Assembly: GCF_025517535.1 (NCBI RefSeq)
Contig: NZ_JAOPKC010000005.1
Coordinates: forward strand, 62,001 to 126,000
Source: Halapricum hydrolyticum
GTDB taxonomy: Archaea > Halobacteriota > Halobacteria > Halobacteriales > Haloarculaceae
Direction of reading: 5' to 3'
DNA: 64,000 bases
The stretch's first letter is position 1. Each line of letters begins with the position of its first letter. The notes under the pieces were generated by a model, which worked only from the letters and a program-made list of their open reading frames with translations, was not told the origin of the DNA and did no database searches. Of the stretch, positions 25,267-33,908 are shown piece after piece. The translations under genes and the position numbers were made by a program.

Positions 25267-26367
25267 ATGACACGCCTGTTTGCCCCGCTCGAACTCCGCG
25301 AGACGTCGATTCCCAATCGCGTGATGGTCTCGCCGATGTGTCAGTACTCCTGCGAGCAGCGTGACGGGCTGGCGACGGAGTGGCACCGCACGCATCTCGG
25401 CTCGCGAGCCGTCGGCGGAGCCGGACTCGTGATGACCGAGGCGACCGCAGTCGAACCCCGGGGACGGATCTCCCCCGAGGACCTGGGGATCTGGAGCGAC
25501 GAGCACGCCGACGCGCTCGAACCGATCACCGAGTTCGTTCGCGAGCAGGGATCGATTCCGGGCATCCAGCTCGCTCACGCCGGCCGCAAGGCCTCGACGT
25601 CCCGACCCTGGGAGGGCCACGGCCCGGTCGCCCTCGACGAGGGTGGCTGGACGGTCGTCGGCCCGACCGACGAGCCGTGGCCCTACGAGGACGAGGCCCC
25701 GTCGACCGAACGACTCGCGCCCGAGGAGATCGAATCCGTCGTCGAATCGTTCCGAGCGGCCGCAGAACGGGCACTCGCGGCCGGCTTCGAGGTCGCGGAG
25801 ATCCACGCCGCCCACGGCTATCTCATCCACGAGTTCCTCTCGCCGGTCACGAACACCCGCGGGGACGCCTACGGCGGCGGTTTCGAGGGCCGGACCCGGT
25901 TCCTCCGGGAGGTGACCGAGGCCGTCCGGTCGGTCTGGCCCGAGGACAAACCGGTCTTCGTCCGAATCTCGGCGACCGACTGGCTGCCCGACCGGGAGTC
26001 CTGGACCGTCGAGGACTCGGTCCGCCTTGCCGACAGACTCGCGGCACTGGGCGTCGATCTGATCGACGTCAGCGGCGGCGGGATCCACCCCGATTCGAGC
26101 CCCGAACAGACCGGGCCGAACTACCAGGTCCGCTACGCCGAGCGCATCCGCGAGGAGACCGACCGGGCGATTGCGGTCGGTGCCGTCGGCGGCATCACCA
26201 CGCCCGAACAGGCCGAGGCGGTCGTCGCCAACGGACGCGCGGACGTGGCGATCGTCGGCCGCGAACACCTCCGGGATCCCTATTTCGCGCTCCGTGCCGC
26301 CCAGGCGCTGGAGGCGACTGACGAGATCGAGGGACCGCCGCAGTACCGGCGCGCGTTCGGGTTCTGA
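25267..26367 (+). CDS. NADH:flavin oxidoreductase, YqjM-type old yellow enzyme
   Basis: A 366-residue FMN-binding TIM-barrel ene-reductase. The N-terminus SPMCQYSCEQRDGLATEWH has the redox-tuning Cys and Tyr of the YqjM (thermophilic-like) subclass. Further: LGSRAVGGAGLVMTEATAV, PGIQLAHAGRKAS, the active-site pair in EIHAAHGYLIHEFLSP, and phosphate-binding AIVGREHLRDPYF near the end. Such enzymes reduce activated C=C bonds using NAD(P)H; the physiological substrate is unknown. ATG 25267 is chosen because the family begins at MTRLFAPLEL. It is 62 nt after cruF and may be read from the same transcript. Confidence 0.93.
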   Translation: MTRLFAPLELRETSIPNRVMVSPMCQYSCEQRDGLATEWHRTHLGSRAVGGAGLVMTEATAVEPRGRISPEDLGIWSDEHADALEPITEFVREQGSIPGIQLAHAGRKASTSRPWEGHGPVALDEGGWTVVGPTDEPWPYEDEAPSTERLAPEEIESVVESFRAAAERALAAGFEVAEIHAAHGYLIHEFLSPVTNTRGDAYGGGFEGRTRFLREVTEAVRSVWPEDKPVFVRISATDWLPDRESWTVEDSVRLADRLAALGVDLIDVSGGGIHPDSSPEQTGPNYQVRYAERIREETDRAIAVGAVGGITTPEQAEAVVANGRADVAIVGREHLRDPYFALRAAQALEATDEIEGPPQYRRAFGF

Positions 26368-26414
26368 TTCCGTCCGCGGCCAACGATTAAGTGGCCAACC
26401 GGCGACCGGCCTGT

Positions 26415-27410
26415 ATGCAGACGCGCTTGCTTCCCGCTGAGGTCGTCACCGAGCACACCGGGGTCGCGGAGGTCGTCGAGGCCGTCGCGGACGCGTTCGC
26501 CGCTGACGCCCGCGGAGACGCCCAGATGCCGGCCAAGTCCTACATCGACCTCCCGCAGTACAACGGTGACTTCCGGTCGATGCCCGCTTATCTCGACGCC
26601 GGCGAGTGGGACGCCGCCGCGGTCAAGTGGGTCAACGTTCACCCCGACAACGAACTGCAGTTCGGCCTGCCGACAGTCATGGGAACGATCGTCTACTCCG
26701 ACCCGGAGACTGCCTTCCCGCTGGCGCTGATGGACGGGACGACGATCACCCGTCTGCGGACCGGCGCTGCGGCCGCCGTCGCGACCCGGGAACTCGCCCG
26801 CGAGGACGCCGCGTCGCTGGGGCTGGTCGGCGCTGGCACGCAGGCCCACACCCAGCTGGAAGCCATCGCGACCGTCCGGGACATCGAAGAAGTGGTCGTC
26901 GCCGACGCCGACCCGGAAGCCGTCGAGGAGTTCGTCGCGGCCTTCGCGGACCGGTTCGACGTCCGCGGCGGCACGATCGAGGAAGCCACGCGCTGTGACG
27001 TCGTCTCGACGACCACGCCGGTCGAAGAGCCGATCGTCGAGTCGGTCGGCCCGGAGACGCACGTCAACGCGATCGGGGCCGACGCCGCCGGGAAACACGA
27101 GATCGCCGACGACGTGCTCGAGGCGGCGACGATCGTCATCGACGACTACGAACAGTGCACCCACTCCGGAGAGATCAACGTCCCCTGGAGCGAGGGACTT
27201 CTCGACGACGCGGACATCTACGCCGAACTGGGCGAGATCGTCGCCGGCCGCATCCCGGGCCGGGACGACCCGGACGGTCCGGAGGGCGTGACGATCTTCG
27301 ATTCGACCGGGCTGGCGATCCAGGACGTCGCCGCCGCGCACGTCGCCTACGAACACGCCGAAGAAGCCGACGCCGGGACCCCGTTCGATCTGGTCGGGAC
27401 CGAGATCTAG
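26415..27410 (+). CDS. Ornithine cyclodeaminase / mu-crystallin family protein
   Basis: A 331-residue NAD(P)-binding protein. Substrate-domain features include MPAKSYIDLPQYNGDFRSMPA and KWVNVHPDN; the Rossmann part has TRLRTGAAAAVATRELA, LGLVGAGTQAHTQLEA and CDVVSTTTPVEEPIV. The family includes ornithine cyclodeaminase and alanine dehydrogenase (archaeal AlaDH); a Lys in AVKWVN and an Asp in GADAAGKHEI are at the positions used in both. The exact amino-acid substrate cannot be decided here. Its stop overlaps the stop of the next, oppositely oriented gene by 4 nt. Confidence 0.88.
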   Translation: MQTRLLPAEVVTEHTGVAEVVEAVADAFAADARGDAQMPAKSYIDLPQYNGDFRSMPAYLDAGEWDAAAVKWVNVHPDNELQFGLPTVMGTIVYSDPETAFPLALMDGTTITRLRTGAAAAVATRELAREDAASLGLVGAGTQAHTQLEAIATVRDIEEVVVADADPEAVEEFVAAFADRFDVRGGTIEEATRCDVVSTTTPVEEPIVESVGPETHVNAIGADAAGKHEIADDVLEAATIVIDDYEQCTHSGEINVPWSEGLLDDADIYAELGEIVAGRIPGRDDPDGPEGVTIFDSTGLAIQDVAAAHVAYEHAEEADAGTPFDLVGTEI

Positions 27411-27634
27411 AGTTTCTCGAGACCCTTCGAGATCAGCCAGACGACGATCAGCAGGGGCAGGAACGGCATCAGCAAGATCACGAGCCCGAGGAATATCGAC
27501 CAGCCGATGACGTCCATTTCGACGTCTCCGTGGCTGCTGTAGCCGGGTGTCACCGTTCGCAGCACCTCGACGACAGCGGAGTCTTCGCTCGGCTCTGATT
27601 TGTCTTCGCTCGGCTCTGATTCGTCTTCGCTCAT
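27407..27634 (-). CDS. Small single-TM acidic membrane protein
   Basis: A 75-residue protein. The N-terminal third contains a short tandem repeat (SEPSED twice, with DKSEPSEDS), which is visible at the DNA level as a repeat of tcttcgctcggctctgat. One or two hydrophobic segments follow (about 44-70: VIGWSIFLGLVILLMPFLPL). Haloarchaea have similar short proteins of unknown function. The start ATG at 27632-27634 lies about 20-30 nt downstream of a TATA-like CTTATTTT that is itself in a duplicated promoter. Confidence 0.7.
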   Translation of the reverse strand: MSEDESEPSEDKSEPSEDSAVVEVLRTVTPGYSSHGDVEMDVIGWSIFLGLVILLMPFLPLLIVVWLISKGLEKL

Positions 27635-27645
27635 GCGTACCTATT

Positions 27646-27701
27646 GGTCACCTGAGAAAATAAGGGCTGCTCTCGGTCACCTGGGAAAATAAGGACTGCT
27701 C
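27646..27701 (-). repeat. Tandem 27-bp direct repeat carrying a duplicated TATA-box promoter
   Basis: On the plus strand, two copies of ggtcacctgRgaaaataagg followed by Rctgctc occupy 27646-27672 and 27675-27701 (period 29 bp, two mismatches). Read on the minus strand each carries CCTTATTTTC, a strong TATA-like sequence. The proximal copy is placed 20-31 nt before the ATG of the 75-residue membrane protein (27634), the normal position for leaderless transcription. Confidence 0.7.
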
Positions 27702-27716
27702 CGGCGATCGACGCAC

Positions 27717-30680
27717 CTACTCGAGGTGGACTGCCGGTCGGAACGGCTCGGCCTGACTGGCCTTCCCGGCAGGGTCGTGGGGGTCGCCGTCCTCGGCATA
27801 GAGCTCGATCTCGGCGTCGAACTCGCGGGCGAGGAACGACTGGGCGGCCTCGTAGACCGACCGCTCGTCGATATCGAGCATGGCCTGCAGGGTTTCGTCG
27901 TCGCGTTCGCGGACGACGCTCACCAGGTCCTGGACGAGGTCGTTGACGGCGTCACCCTTCTCGCGCAGCGACTCGTGCTGCATGACGTTGCCCATGACTG
28001 CGCCGACGTCGGGCCCGGTCTCGACGACCTCCTCGAAGACCGTCCGCTTCCAGTCGGCGGCGACGTACAGCCGGATCGTCTCGGGATCGGTGTCGGTCAC
28101 GTCGACGATGTCGGCGATGTCGTCGGTCACGTCCGCGACCAGTTGCTCTTGGAGTTCCGTCCTGACAGACTCGAACTCGGGGTCGGGCTCGGGCCAGGCG
28201 GCGTCCTCGACGGCCTCGCCCTCGAGTTGCTCGTGGAGTTCGTTTGTCAGGAACGGCGCGAACGGTGCGAGCAGTCGCAGGCGCGTCCGCAAGACTTCCT
28301 GTAGCGTCCACTTCGCGCCCGGCCGGTCGGTGCCCGTCCGGCGGCGGTACCACTTCAGGTGCTCGTCGAACTGGTAGAAGGCGGCCTGGGACGCACTGCG
28401 GGTCTCGAAGCGCTCCATCGAGGCGGTCACGTCCCGGATCGTCGCCTGCAGCTTCGAGAGCAGCCACCGGTCGATGTGCTTTAGTTCGTCACGCGCGCCC
28501 TCGGGCACCGTGTTCTCGCCCCGGGGCTCGTCGCCGCTCGACTGTTCGGATGCGCTCCGCGCGTCCCGAATGACGTCCTGTGCCCGCGACCAGAACCGCT
28601 CGAGCTGATCGCGCGTCGTCGCGACCTGGTCGGCCCGCCAGTCGAAGTCCTGCCACGGCTCCGAGGAGTTCAACAGGAAGAACCGAACGGTGTCGGCCCC
28701 GTACTCGCTGATGGCCTCTCCCGGCAGCACGACGTGGCCCTTCGAGGAGGACATCTTCTTGCCTTCGAGCAGGCCCATCCCCATGACGGTGATCCCCTGG
28801 GGCCAGTTCTCGCGCTCGAACAGTTCGGCGTGATGGAACAGGTAGAACGTCAGGTGGTTCTGGATGAGGTCGTTGCCCGAACACCGGAAGTCCACGGGGT
28901 ACCAGTAGTCCCACTCCTCGCGCAGTTCCAGTGCTGTCTCGCTGGGCTCGTCGATCTCGACCTCGACGCCCTCCGGGGCGTCCTCGCCGTCGGGGCCGTA
29001 AAACAGCGTGTCGAAGAAGTCCCGGTCCATCTCCTCCGCCGGGACGTCCTCGAGCCGGTGGGCGATCGTGTAGTAGGACATGTAGATCGTCGAGTCCGAG
29101 AGGGGCTCGATGACGAACTCGTCGTCCCACGGCAGGCGCGTGCCCAGCCCGTAATTGCGGATGCAGGGCCACTCTTCGAGCCAGTCGATGGTGTGGTCGT
29201 ACTGGTCGGCCGTGTTCTCCGGGATCGCCTCCAGCTGGTCGACGGCTTCGTGGGCCTTCCGTGACCACTCCTCGTCGCTGTACCGGAGGAACCACGTCTC
29301 CTTCTGGGCGACCTCGACGTCGCCGCCACACCGGCAGACGACCTCCTCGGTGAACTCGTGCATCGTGTCGAACAGCCCCTCCGCCCGGTAGTGATCGCGG
29401 AACCGATCGCGGACGTCTTCGATGACCTCGCCCGCGAACTCGCCGTAGGAGTCCAGCAACCGCCCGCTGTGGAACTCGTCCTGATAGAGGTCGGCCGTCA
29501 CTTCCTCCAGCTGCGGGTCGTCGCTCGATTCGATCCCTGCCGCCTGGACGGCGTCGCGGGCGGGGATCTCGCCGTAGCCCTCGATCTCCAGGATGGGGAC
29601 CGGCTCGATCGCCGCGACGTCTTCGGGGTCGATCCCGTACTCGCGCATGCGCTCGTCGTCTGCCTTCGCTTCCTGGAGCGCGACGTAGTCGTCCGGGGAG
29701 TGGGCCGGCACGGACATCACGACGCCGGTCGCGTTGTCGGCGTCGACGAAGTCCGCGGGCAGGATCAGGACCTCGTCGCCGGTGACGGGGTTTGCGACCG
29801 TCTGGCCGATGACGTCGGCGGCGTCGATCTCCTCGAGTACCTCGACCTCGCGAGCCTGCAGGTCGAACTTCTCGGCCGCGGCCTTCGAGACGAACCACGT
29901 CTCCTCGTCCACCCGGGCGAGCACGTACTCGGCGTTGGGGTTGACGTAGGCGTTGGTAACCCCCCGGACCGTCTCGGGTCGGAGCGTCGCCATCGGCGCG
30001 ACGACGTCCTCGCTGTCGATCTCGGCACCGAACTTGACCAGCGTGAATTCCTGATACTCGGCGTCTTCCCCCTCCAGCAGGTCGTGCGTGGTGACTGGCT
30101 GCTGTTCGTTGGTGCAGTAGTTGACCGGGTTCAGACCCTTCTCCAGCAGGCCCCGTTCCCGGAGGGTCTCGTATTGCCAGGTGATGAACTTCGAGTAGCG
30201 CTCGTCGTTGGTCGTGAACTCCCGTCGCCAGTCGATCGACAGTCCCAGCTGCTCGAAGCCCTGCTTGTAGTGGTTCTCGATGAAATACCGGGCGTAGCCC
30301 ATCGGCGTCTCGAGCTGCTGGAGCTCGTCTTTGGGGACGTTGTACGTGTCCTGCAGCACCGACAGCTGCTCCTCTTCGCCCTCTTTGAGACGCTCGACGG
30401 CCCCGACGATGGGGGTGCCGGTGACGTGCCAGCCGAGCGGGAACAGCACGTTGTCGCCCTGCAGGCGGCGATAGCGGGCGTACACGTCGGGGACGGTGAA
30501 CGTCCGGACGTGGCCGATGTGCATCCCGCCGCTGGGGTAGGGATAGGGGACGGTGATGAAGGTCGGATCCTCGCCGTCGTCCGGATCGGCCTCGTAGCGC
30601 CCCTGTTCGTCCCAGCGGGTGCGCCACTTGCGTTCCAGCTCACCCGGCTCGTACTCGGTTTCACGTGGCGGAGCAGTCAT
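27717..30680 (-). CDS. leuS: Leucyl-tRNA synthetase (archaeal type)
   Basis: A 987-residue class I aminoacyl-tRNA synthetase charging tRNA-Leu. The HIGH motif lies in PYPSGGMHIGHVRTFTVPDV and the KMSKS motif in GLLEGKKMSSSKGHVVLPG; the CP1 editing domain (GVTNAYVNPNAEYVLARV to MSVPAHSPDDY) lies between. Zinc-type segment EEVVCRCGGDVEV and NYCTNEQQPVTTHDLLEGE are typical of the archaeal/eukaryal form. ATG 30678-30680 is chosen since MTAPPRETEYEPGELERKW matches the family and the open frame beyond it (about 315 codons) has no relation to LeuRS and overlaps the neighbouring esterase. A TATA-like sequence is about 23-31 nt upstream. Confidence 0.97.
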   Translation of the reverse strand: MTAPPRETEYEPGELERKWRTRWDEQGRYEADPDDGEDPTFITVPYPYPSGGMHIGHVRTFTVPDVYARYRRLQGDNVLFPLGWHVTGTPIVGAVERLKEGEEEQLSVLQDTYNVPKDELQQLETPMGYARYFIENHYKQGFEQLGLSIDWRREFTTNDERYSKFITWQYETLRERGLLEKGLNPVNYCTNEQQPVTTHDLLEGEDAEYQEFTLVKFGAEIDSEDVVAPMATLRPETVRGVTNAYVNPNAEYVLARVDEETWFVSKAAAEKFDLQAREVEVLEEIDAADVIGQTVANPVTGDEVLILPADFVDADNATGVVMSVPAHSPDDYVALQEAKADDERMREYGIDPEDVAAIEPVPILEIEGYGEIPARDAVQAAGIESSDDPQLEEVTADLYQDEFHSGRLLDSYGEFAGEVIEDVRDRFRDHYRAEGLFDTMHEFTEEVVCRCGGDVEVAQKETWFLRYSDEEWSRKAHEAVDQLEAIPENTADQYDHTIDWLEEWPCIRNYGLGTRLPWDDEFVIEPLSDSTIYMSYYTIAHRLEDVPAEEMDRDFFDTLFYGPDGEDAPEGVEVEIDEPSETALELREEWDYWYPVDFRCSGNDLIQNHLTFYLFHHAELFERENWPQGITVMGMGLLEGKKMSSSKGHVVLPGEAISEYGADTVRFFLLNSSEPWQDFDWRADQVATTRDQLERFWSRAQDVIRDARSASEQSSGDEPRGENTVPEGARDELKHIDRWLLSKLQATIRDVTASMERFETRSASQAAFYQFDEHLKWYRRRTGTDRPGAKWTLQEVLRTRLRLLAPFAPFLTNELHEQLEGEAVEDAAWPEPDPEFESVRTELQEQLVADVTDDIADIVDVTDTDPETIRLYVAADWKRTVFEEVVETGPDVGAVMGNVMQHESLREKGDAVNDLVQDLVSVVRERDDETLQAMLDIDERSVYEAAQSFLAREFDAEIELYAEDGDPHDPAGKASQAEPFRPAVHLE

Positions 30681-30702
30681 ATCCCCCGTTTCCGGCTGAT
30701 TC

Positions 30703-30711
30703 CCTAAAAGG
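30703..30711 (-). promoter_or_regulatory. TATA-like box of leuS
   Basis: On the minus strand ccttttagg lies 23-31 nt before the leuS ATG at 30680, supporting that start rather than the longer open frame. Confidence 0.45.
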
Positions 30712-30785
30712 ACTCCCATCCGTGGCTCCTGTCGGCGTTCAAGTCGTGGGGTGTGTTTTTGTGTCGTCACCCTCCATCTGCCGTC

Positions 30786-31715
30786 ATGGACACCGATGAA
30801 TTGCACCCGCAGGCCGCGGCCGCGGTCGAACGCCAGCAGCGCGTCCAGCAACTGGTCCCGACCCGGAGCGCTCGCCTCCTTCGAGTGTTCTCTCGTCTGG
30901 AGGCCTGGCGGCGCGATCCTCCGCCGGTCGCGCAGGTCGTCGACCGGACGATCCCCGGGCCGGGCGGCGAGATCCCGATCCGGGTCTACCGCCCCGGGGG
31001 AGAGACGCCGTTTCCGACGGTCGTATTTTTCCACGGCGGCGGGTTCGTCAGCGGGGGCCTGGAGAGCCACGACGCGCTCTGTCGGTACCTGACCCGCGAG
31101 AGTGGGTGCGTCGTCGTGTCGGTCGACTACCGGCTCGCACCGGAGCATCCGTTCCCTGCGGCCGCCGAGGACGCCATCGCGGCAACAGAATGGGCCGCCG
31201 AACACACGCGGGCACTCGGTGGAACCGGCAAGCTGGCGGTGGCTGGCGACAGCGCCGGCGGGAACCTGGCTGCGGTCGCCGCGCTGGCGGCCCGCGATCG
31301 CGGTGAACCAGAGAAAGCATACCAGGCGCTGATCTATCCGGGCGTGGGCGTCGACCGCGATCAGGAGTCGGTCCGCGAGTACGACGGACTGGTCCTCTCG
31401 GAGGACGATCTGGAGTGGTTCAACGAGTGCTATTACGGGAGTGAACTCCACCGGCACAACCCCTACGCCGACCCGATCGCCGCCTGTGACCTCTCCGGCG
31501 TCGCGCCGGCGACGGTCCTCACTGCGGGGTTCGATCCGCTCCGGGACGGGGGCGTCGCCTACGCCGAACGCCTTCAGGAGGACGGCGTCGACGTCCGCCA
31601 CGTCGAGTACGAGGACATGATCCACGGGTTCGTCGCGAGCACCGACGCGATCGACCGCGCGACCGAAGCGATTGCCGACGTCGCCGCGGATCTCCGGGAC
31701 GCCCTCGGAGCGTGA
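30786..31715 (+). CDS. Alpha/beta-hydrolase, HSL-type esterase/lipase
   Basis: A 309-residue carboxylesterase of the hormone-sensitive lipase family. The oxyanion motif VVFFHGGGFVSGG (about residue 80), nucleophile elbow VAGDSAGGNLAAV (Ser about 157), Asp in LTAGFDPLRDGG and catalytic His in MIHGFVAS are all present in the expected order. The N-terminal cap helices start MDTDELHPQAAAAVE. No signal peptide, so it acts in the cytosol on short-chain esters; the natural substrate is unknown. A T-rich element (gtgtttttgtg) precedes the ATG by about 33 nt. Confidence 0.92.
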   Translation: MDTDELHPQAAAAVERQQRVQQLVPTRSARLLRVFSRLEAWRRDPPPVAQVVDRTIPGPGGEIPIRVYRPGGETPFPTVVFFHGGGFVSGGLESHDALCRYLTRESGCVVVSVDYRLAPEHPFPAAAEDAIAATEWAAEHTRALGGTGKLAVAGDSAGGNLAAVAALAARDRGEPEKAYQALIYPGVGVDRDQESVREYDGLVLSEDDLEWFNECYYGSELHRHNPYADPIAACDLSGVAPATVLTAGFDPLRDGGVAYAERLQEDGVDVRHVEYEDMIHGFVASTDAIDRATEAIADVAADLRDALGA

Positions 31716-31733
31716 GATCGACGATCCGCTTTT

Positions 31734-32300
31734 CTACTCGGGTTCCCAGGCGTCGTACTGATCGTGCTCGATGTCGAACCGTTCGAGGATCTTGCCGACG
31801 ACGTGATCGACGAAGTCCCCCGGATCCTCGGGGTCGAAGTAGAACCCCAGGACCGGTGGGACGACGTCGACGCCCATCCGGGCGAGCTTCAGCAGGTTCT
31901 CCAGGTGGAGTTCGCTCAGCGGCGTCTCCCGCGGGACGACGACGAGCTTCCGGCGTTCTTTGAGCGTCACGTCCGCGGCCCGCGAGACCAGCGTGTCAGA
32001 GCGGCCAGTCGCGACCGCCGCGACGGTGTTCATCGACGCGGGGACGATCACCATCCCGTCGGTCCGGACTGAACCTGACGCGATCGGTGCATGGACGGCG
32101 TCCTCGCCGTAGACGGCCGCCGATAGCTCCTCCAGATGCTTCATCGTCGCCTCGCGGTCGCCGCGTTCGTGGGCCATCACCGACTTGGCGGCGTCGGTCA
32201 CGACCGTCACGACTTCGCAGTGCTCGGCCAGCGCCTCGACGGTCCGGACGGCGATGGGGATCCCCGACGCGCCGGTGATCCCGACGACAACTCGCTCCAT
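31734..32300 (-). CDS. ubiX: Flavin prenyltransferase UbiX
   Basis: A 188-residue flavoprotein that prenylates FMN to make the prFMN cofactor of UbiD decarboxylases. Motifs: VVVGITGASGIPIAVR (FMN phosphate site), PIASGSVRTDGMVIVPASMN, and PRETPLSELHLENLLKLARMG with PPVLGFYFDPED at the C-terminus. It lies 5 nt after the aconitase-X small-subunit stop and is the last gene of the ubiD-AcnX operon, so its product most likely serves the UbiD encoded at the operon's first position. ATG 32298-32300 is chosen over one three codons upstream by similarity and spacing. Confidence 0.95.
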   Translation of the reverse strand: MERVVVGITGASGIPIAVRTVEALAEHCEVVTVVTDAAKSVMAHERGDREATMKHLEELSAAVYGEDAVHAPIASGSVRTDGMVIVPASMNTVAAVATGRSDTLVSRAADVTLKERRKLVVVPRETPLSELHLENLLKLARMGVDVVPPVLGFYFDPEDPGDFVDHVVGKILERFDIEHDQYDAWEPE

Positions 32301-32305
32301 CGCGA

Positions 32306-32710
32306 TCACCGTCGCACGACGCCGGCACCGGCGTCGACCGTGACGCGTTCGCCGTCTTCGAGTGCGTCGATCGGTACGTCGTCGACACAGGGGATCTCTC
32401 CGAGGATGGCACCCGTCGCGACGATAGTCTCGGTCTCTTCGTTGATGATCGCCGCGGGCGCGACGCCGTTCTGGGCCAGGCCGTAGAGGACGTACGACCC
32501 GACCGTCGAGCCCTTTCCACGGGGGAAGACCAGCACCTTTCCGGCGACGTTCTCGCCTTCCAGCTGGTGACCCTCCTCGATGAACTCGCCGGTGTCCGGC
32601 TCGACCGCACCGTAGAAGCTGATCGGCTCCGTCGACCGCAGGACCTCTCCCGTGGCCATCCCCTCGGTGATGGCGTTGCCCTGAACGACTGTCGTATCGG
32701 ACTCGCTCAT
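32306..32710 (-). CDS. Aconitase-X small subunit (phosphomevalonate dehydratase small subunit candidate)
   Basis: A 134-residue swivel-domain protein of the DUF126/AcnX small family: QGNAITEGMATGEVLRST, then ISFYGAVEPDTGEFIEEGH, VLVFPRGKGSTVGSYVLYG with the conserved Ser of the KGSTVGS loop, and GVAPAAIINEETETIVATGAI. It overlaps the large-subunit gene by 4 nt (ATGA), so the two subunits are translationally coupled. In archaea this heterodimer dehydrates mevalonate 5-phosphate to trans-anhydromevalonate 5-phosphate; some AcnX proteins instead act on cis-3-hydroxyproline. The neighbouring ubiD and ubiX favour the mevalonate role. Confidence 0.9.
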   Translation of the reverse strand: MSESDTTVVQGNAITEGMATGEVLRSTEPISFYGAVEPDTGEFIEEGHQLEGENVAGKVLVFPRGKGSTVGSYVLYGLAQNGVAPAAIINEETETIVATGAILGEIPCVDDVPIDALEDGERVTVDAGAGVVRR

Positions 32711-33888
32711 CGCTCGATCACCTCCTCGACGAGCGAGAGCTTGTCGTCGAAGACCACCTGCTGGTCGCCGAACCCGGGCAGGTAGTTGGCGGCCTTCGCG
32801 GAGTCGGTCGCGCTGGTCTCGTAGCCCATCTCCTCGATTGGCGAGACGACGTTGCAGGTGTCGGCGAGCACTTGCCCGCCGGCCGCCTCGATGGTCTCGG
32901 TGTGGCCGTTGCGGTCGGCCCAGGTCTTGACCGCCCCGCTCGTGCAGACCCACAGGTCACTTTCGAGCGTCTCGCCCTCGACGGCCTCGGCGACGTCCGC
33001 GATCTCCTCCGGCGAGCAGTGCGGACAGCCGATGACGACCAGTTCGGGGTCTTCGCCGTCGTTCAACTCGGCGTACTCCGCCTTGCGCTCGCCCGCACCG
33101 AACGTGGCGCTGTCGACGTGTTCCGGCGGCTCCATGTCGGTCGTGACCCCTTCGACGAAGTGCAGCGCGACGGCCCCCGAGGCGGCCATCGCCGCGCCGA
33201 GCGCTTTCAGTTCGTCGGTGGTCGCCGCGTCGATCCCGGTGAAGTAGGGCTTGCCGTCCTCGACGATCCGCCCGGCCCACGAGCCCAGCGCGGCGAAGTC
33301 CGACTGGTCGTCGAGTTCGACGTCGACGTCGATCCGGTGGGTGGGCTGGCGGTTCTCCTCCAGGTGGAGGCCGTGTTTGGGCGTCCGACCGGTGATCGCG
33401 GCCGACAGCGCCGAGGGACCGCCCTCGCGGTTGGTCTTCGCGCCGACGACGCTGTTGACAAATGAGACTGCCGACGACTCGGCCCACGCGACGTGCTGGC
33501 CGCGATGGGGCAGGTTGCCCGCGAGATACGGCGTACACGTGAAGGATAGAGTGACGCCCATCTCCTGGAGGGCGTCCCTGATCCGCCGCTGTTTCTCGGC
33601 GAACTCCTCGCTGACGCCCATCTCTTCGTACTTCTCAAAGTCCATCCCTGCCGGATTCGCGAAGGCCGTCACCGAGACCTCCGCGCCTTCCTCGGCGAAC
33701 CCCTCCAGAAACTCGACGCCGGGATCGCCGATGGACTTGTAGGAGATCCCGGATGCCTGAGCGGATTCGATCTCGACCATCTCCTCGGCCCCGTAGATGT
33801 CGCCGAGTTCGACCAGCAGTTCCATCGCCTTGCGCACGGCTGGCGTGTCCGATTCGAGCAGTCGTTCTTCCTCTTTTGTCAGGTGCAT
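32707..33888 (-). CDS. Aconitase-X large (catalytic) subunit (phosphomevalonate dehydratase candidate)
   Basis: A 393-residue AcnX/DUF521 protein. It shows MHLTKEEERLLESDTPAVRK, FTCTPYLAGNLPHRGQHVAWAESSA (broken by the AcnX consensus), TNREGGPSALSAAITGRTP, the Cys-containing IGCPHCSPEEIADV and VLADTCNVVSP. The Cys residues of CTPY, GCPHC and DTCN are the candidate iron-sulfur ligands. Paired with the small subunit and flanked by UbiD and UbiX, it fits the dehydratase step of the archaeal mevalonate pathway. It starts 20 nt after the ubiD stop. The substrate assignment is by context; the family call is firm. Confidence 0.92.
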   Translation of the reverse strand: MHLTKEEERLLESDTPAVRKAMELLVELGDIYGAEEMVEIESAQASGISYKSIGDPGVEFLEGFAEEGAEVSVTAFANPAGMDFEKYEEMGVSEEFAEKQRRIRDALQEMGVTLSFTCTPYLAGNLPHRGQHVAWAESSAVSFVNSVVGAKTNREGGPSALSAAITGRTPKHGLHLEENRQPTHRIDVDVELDDQSDFAALGSWAGRIVEDGKPYFTGIDAATTDELKALGAAMAASGAVALHFVEGVTTDMEPPEHVDSATFGAGERKAEYAELNDGEDPELVVIGCPHCSPEEIADVAEAVEGETLESDLWVCTSGAVKTWADRNGHTETIEAAGGQVLADTCNVVSPIEEMGYETSATDSAKAANYLPGFGDQQVVFDDKLSLVEEVIER

Positions 33889-33908
33889 GGGTAGTAGTGT
33901 GTCGTGAC

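Noticed and set aside
30681..31625. Extension of leuS by about 315 codons upstream
   Set aside because: The extension lies opposite the esterase gene and has no similarity to LeuRS; the family N-terminus and a TATA-like box place the start at 30680.
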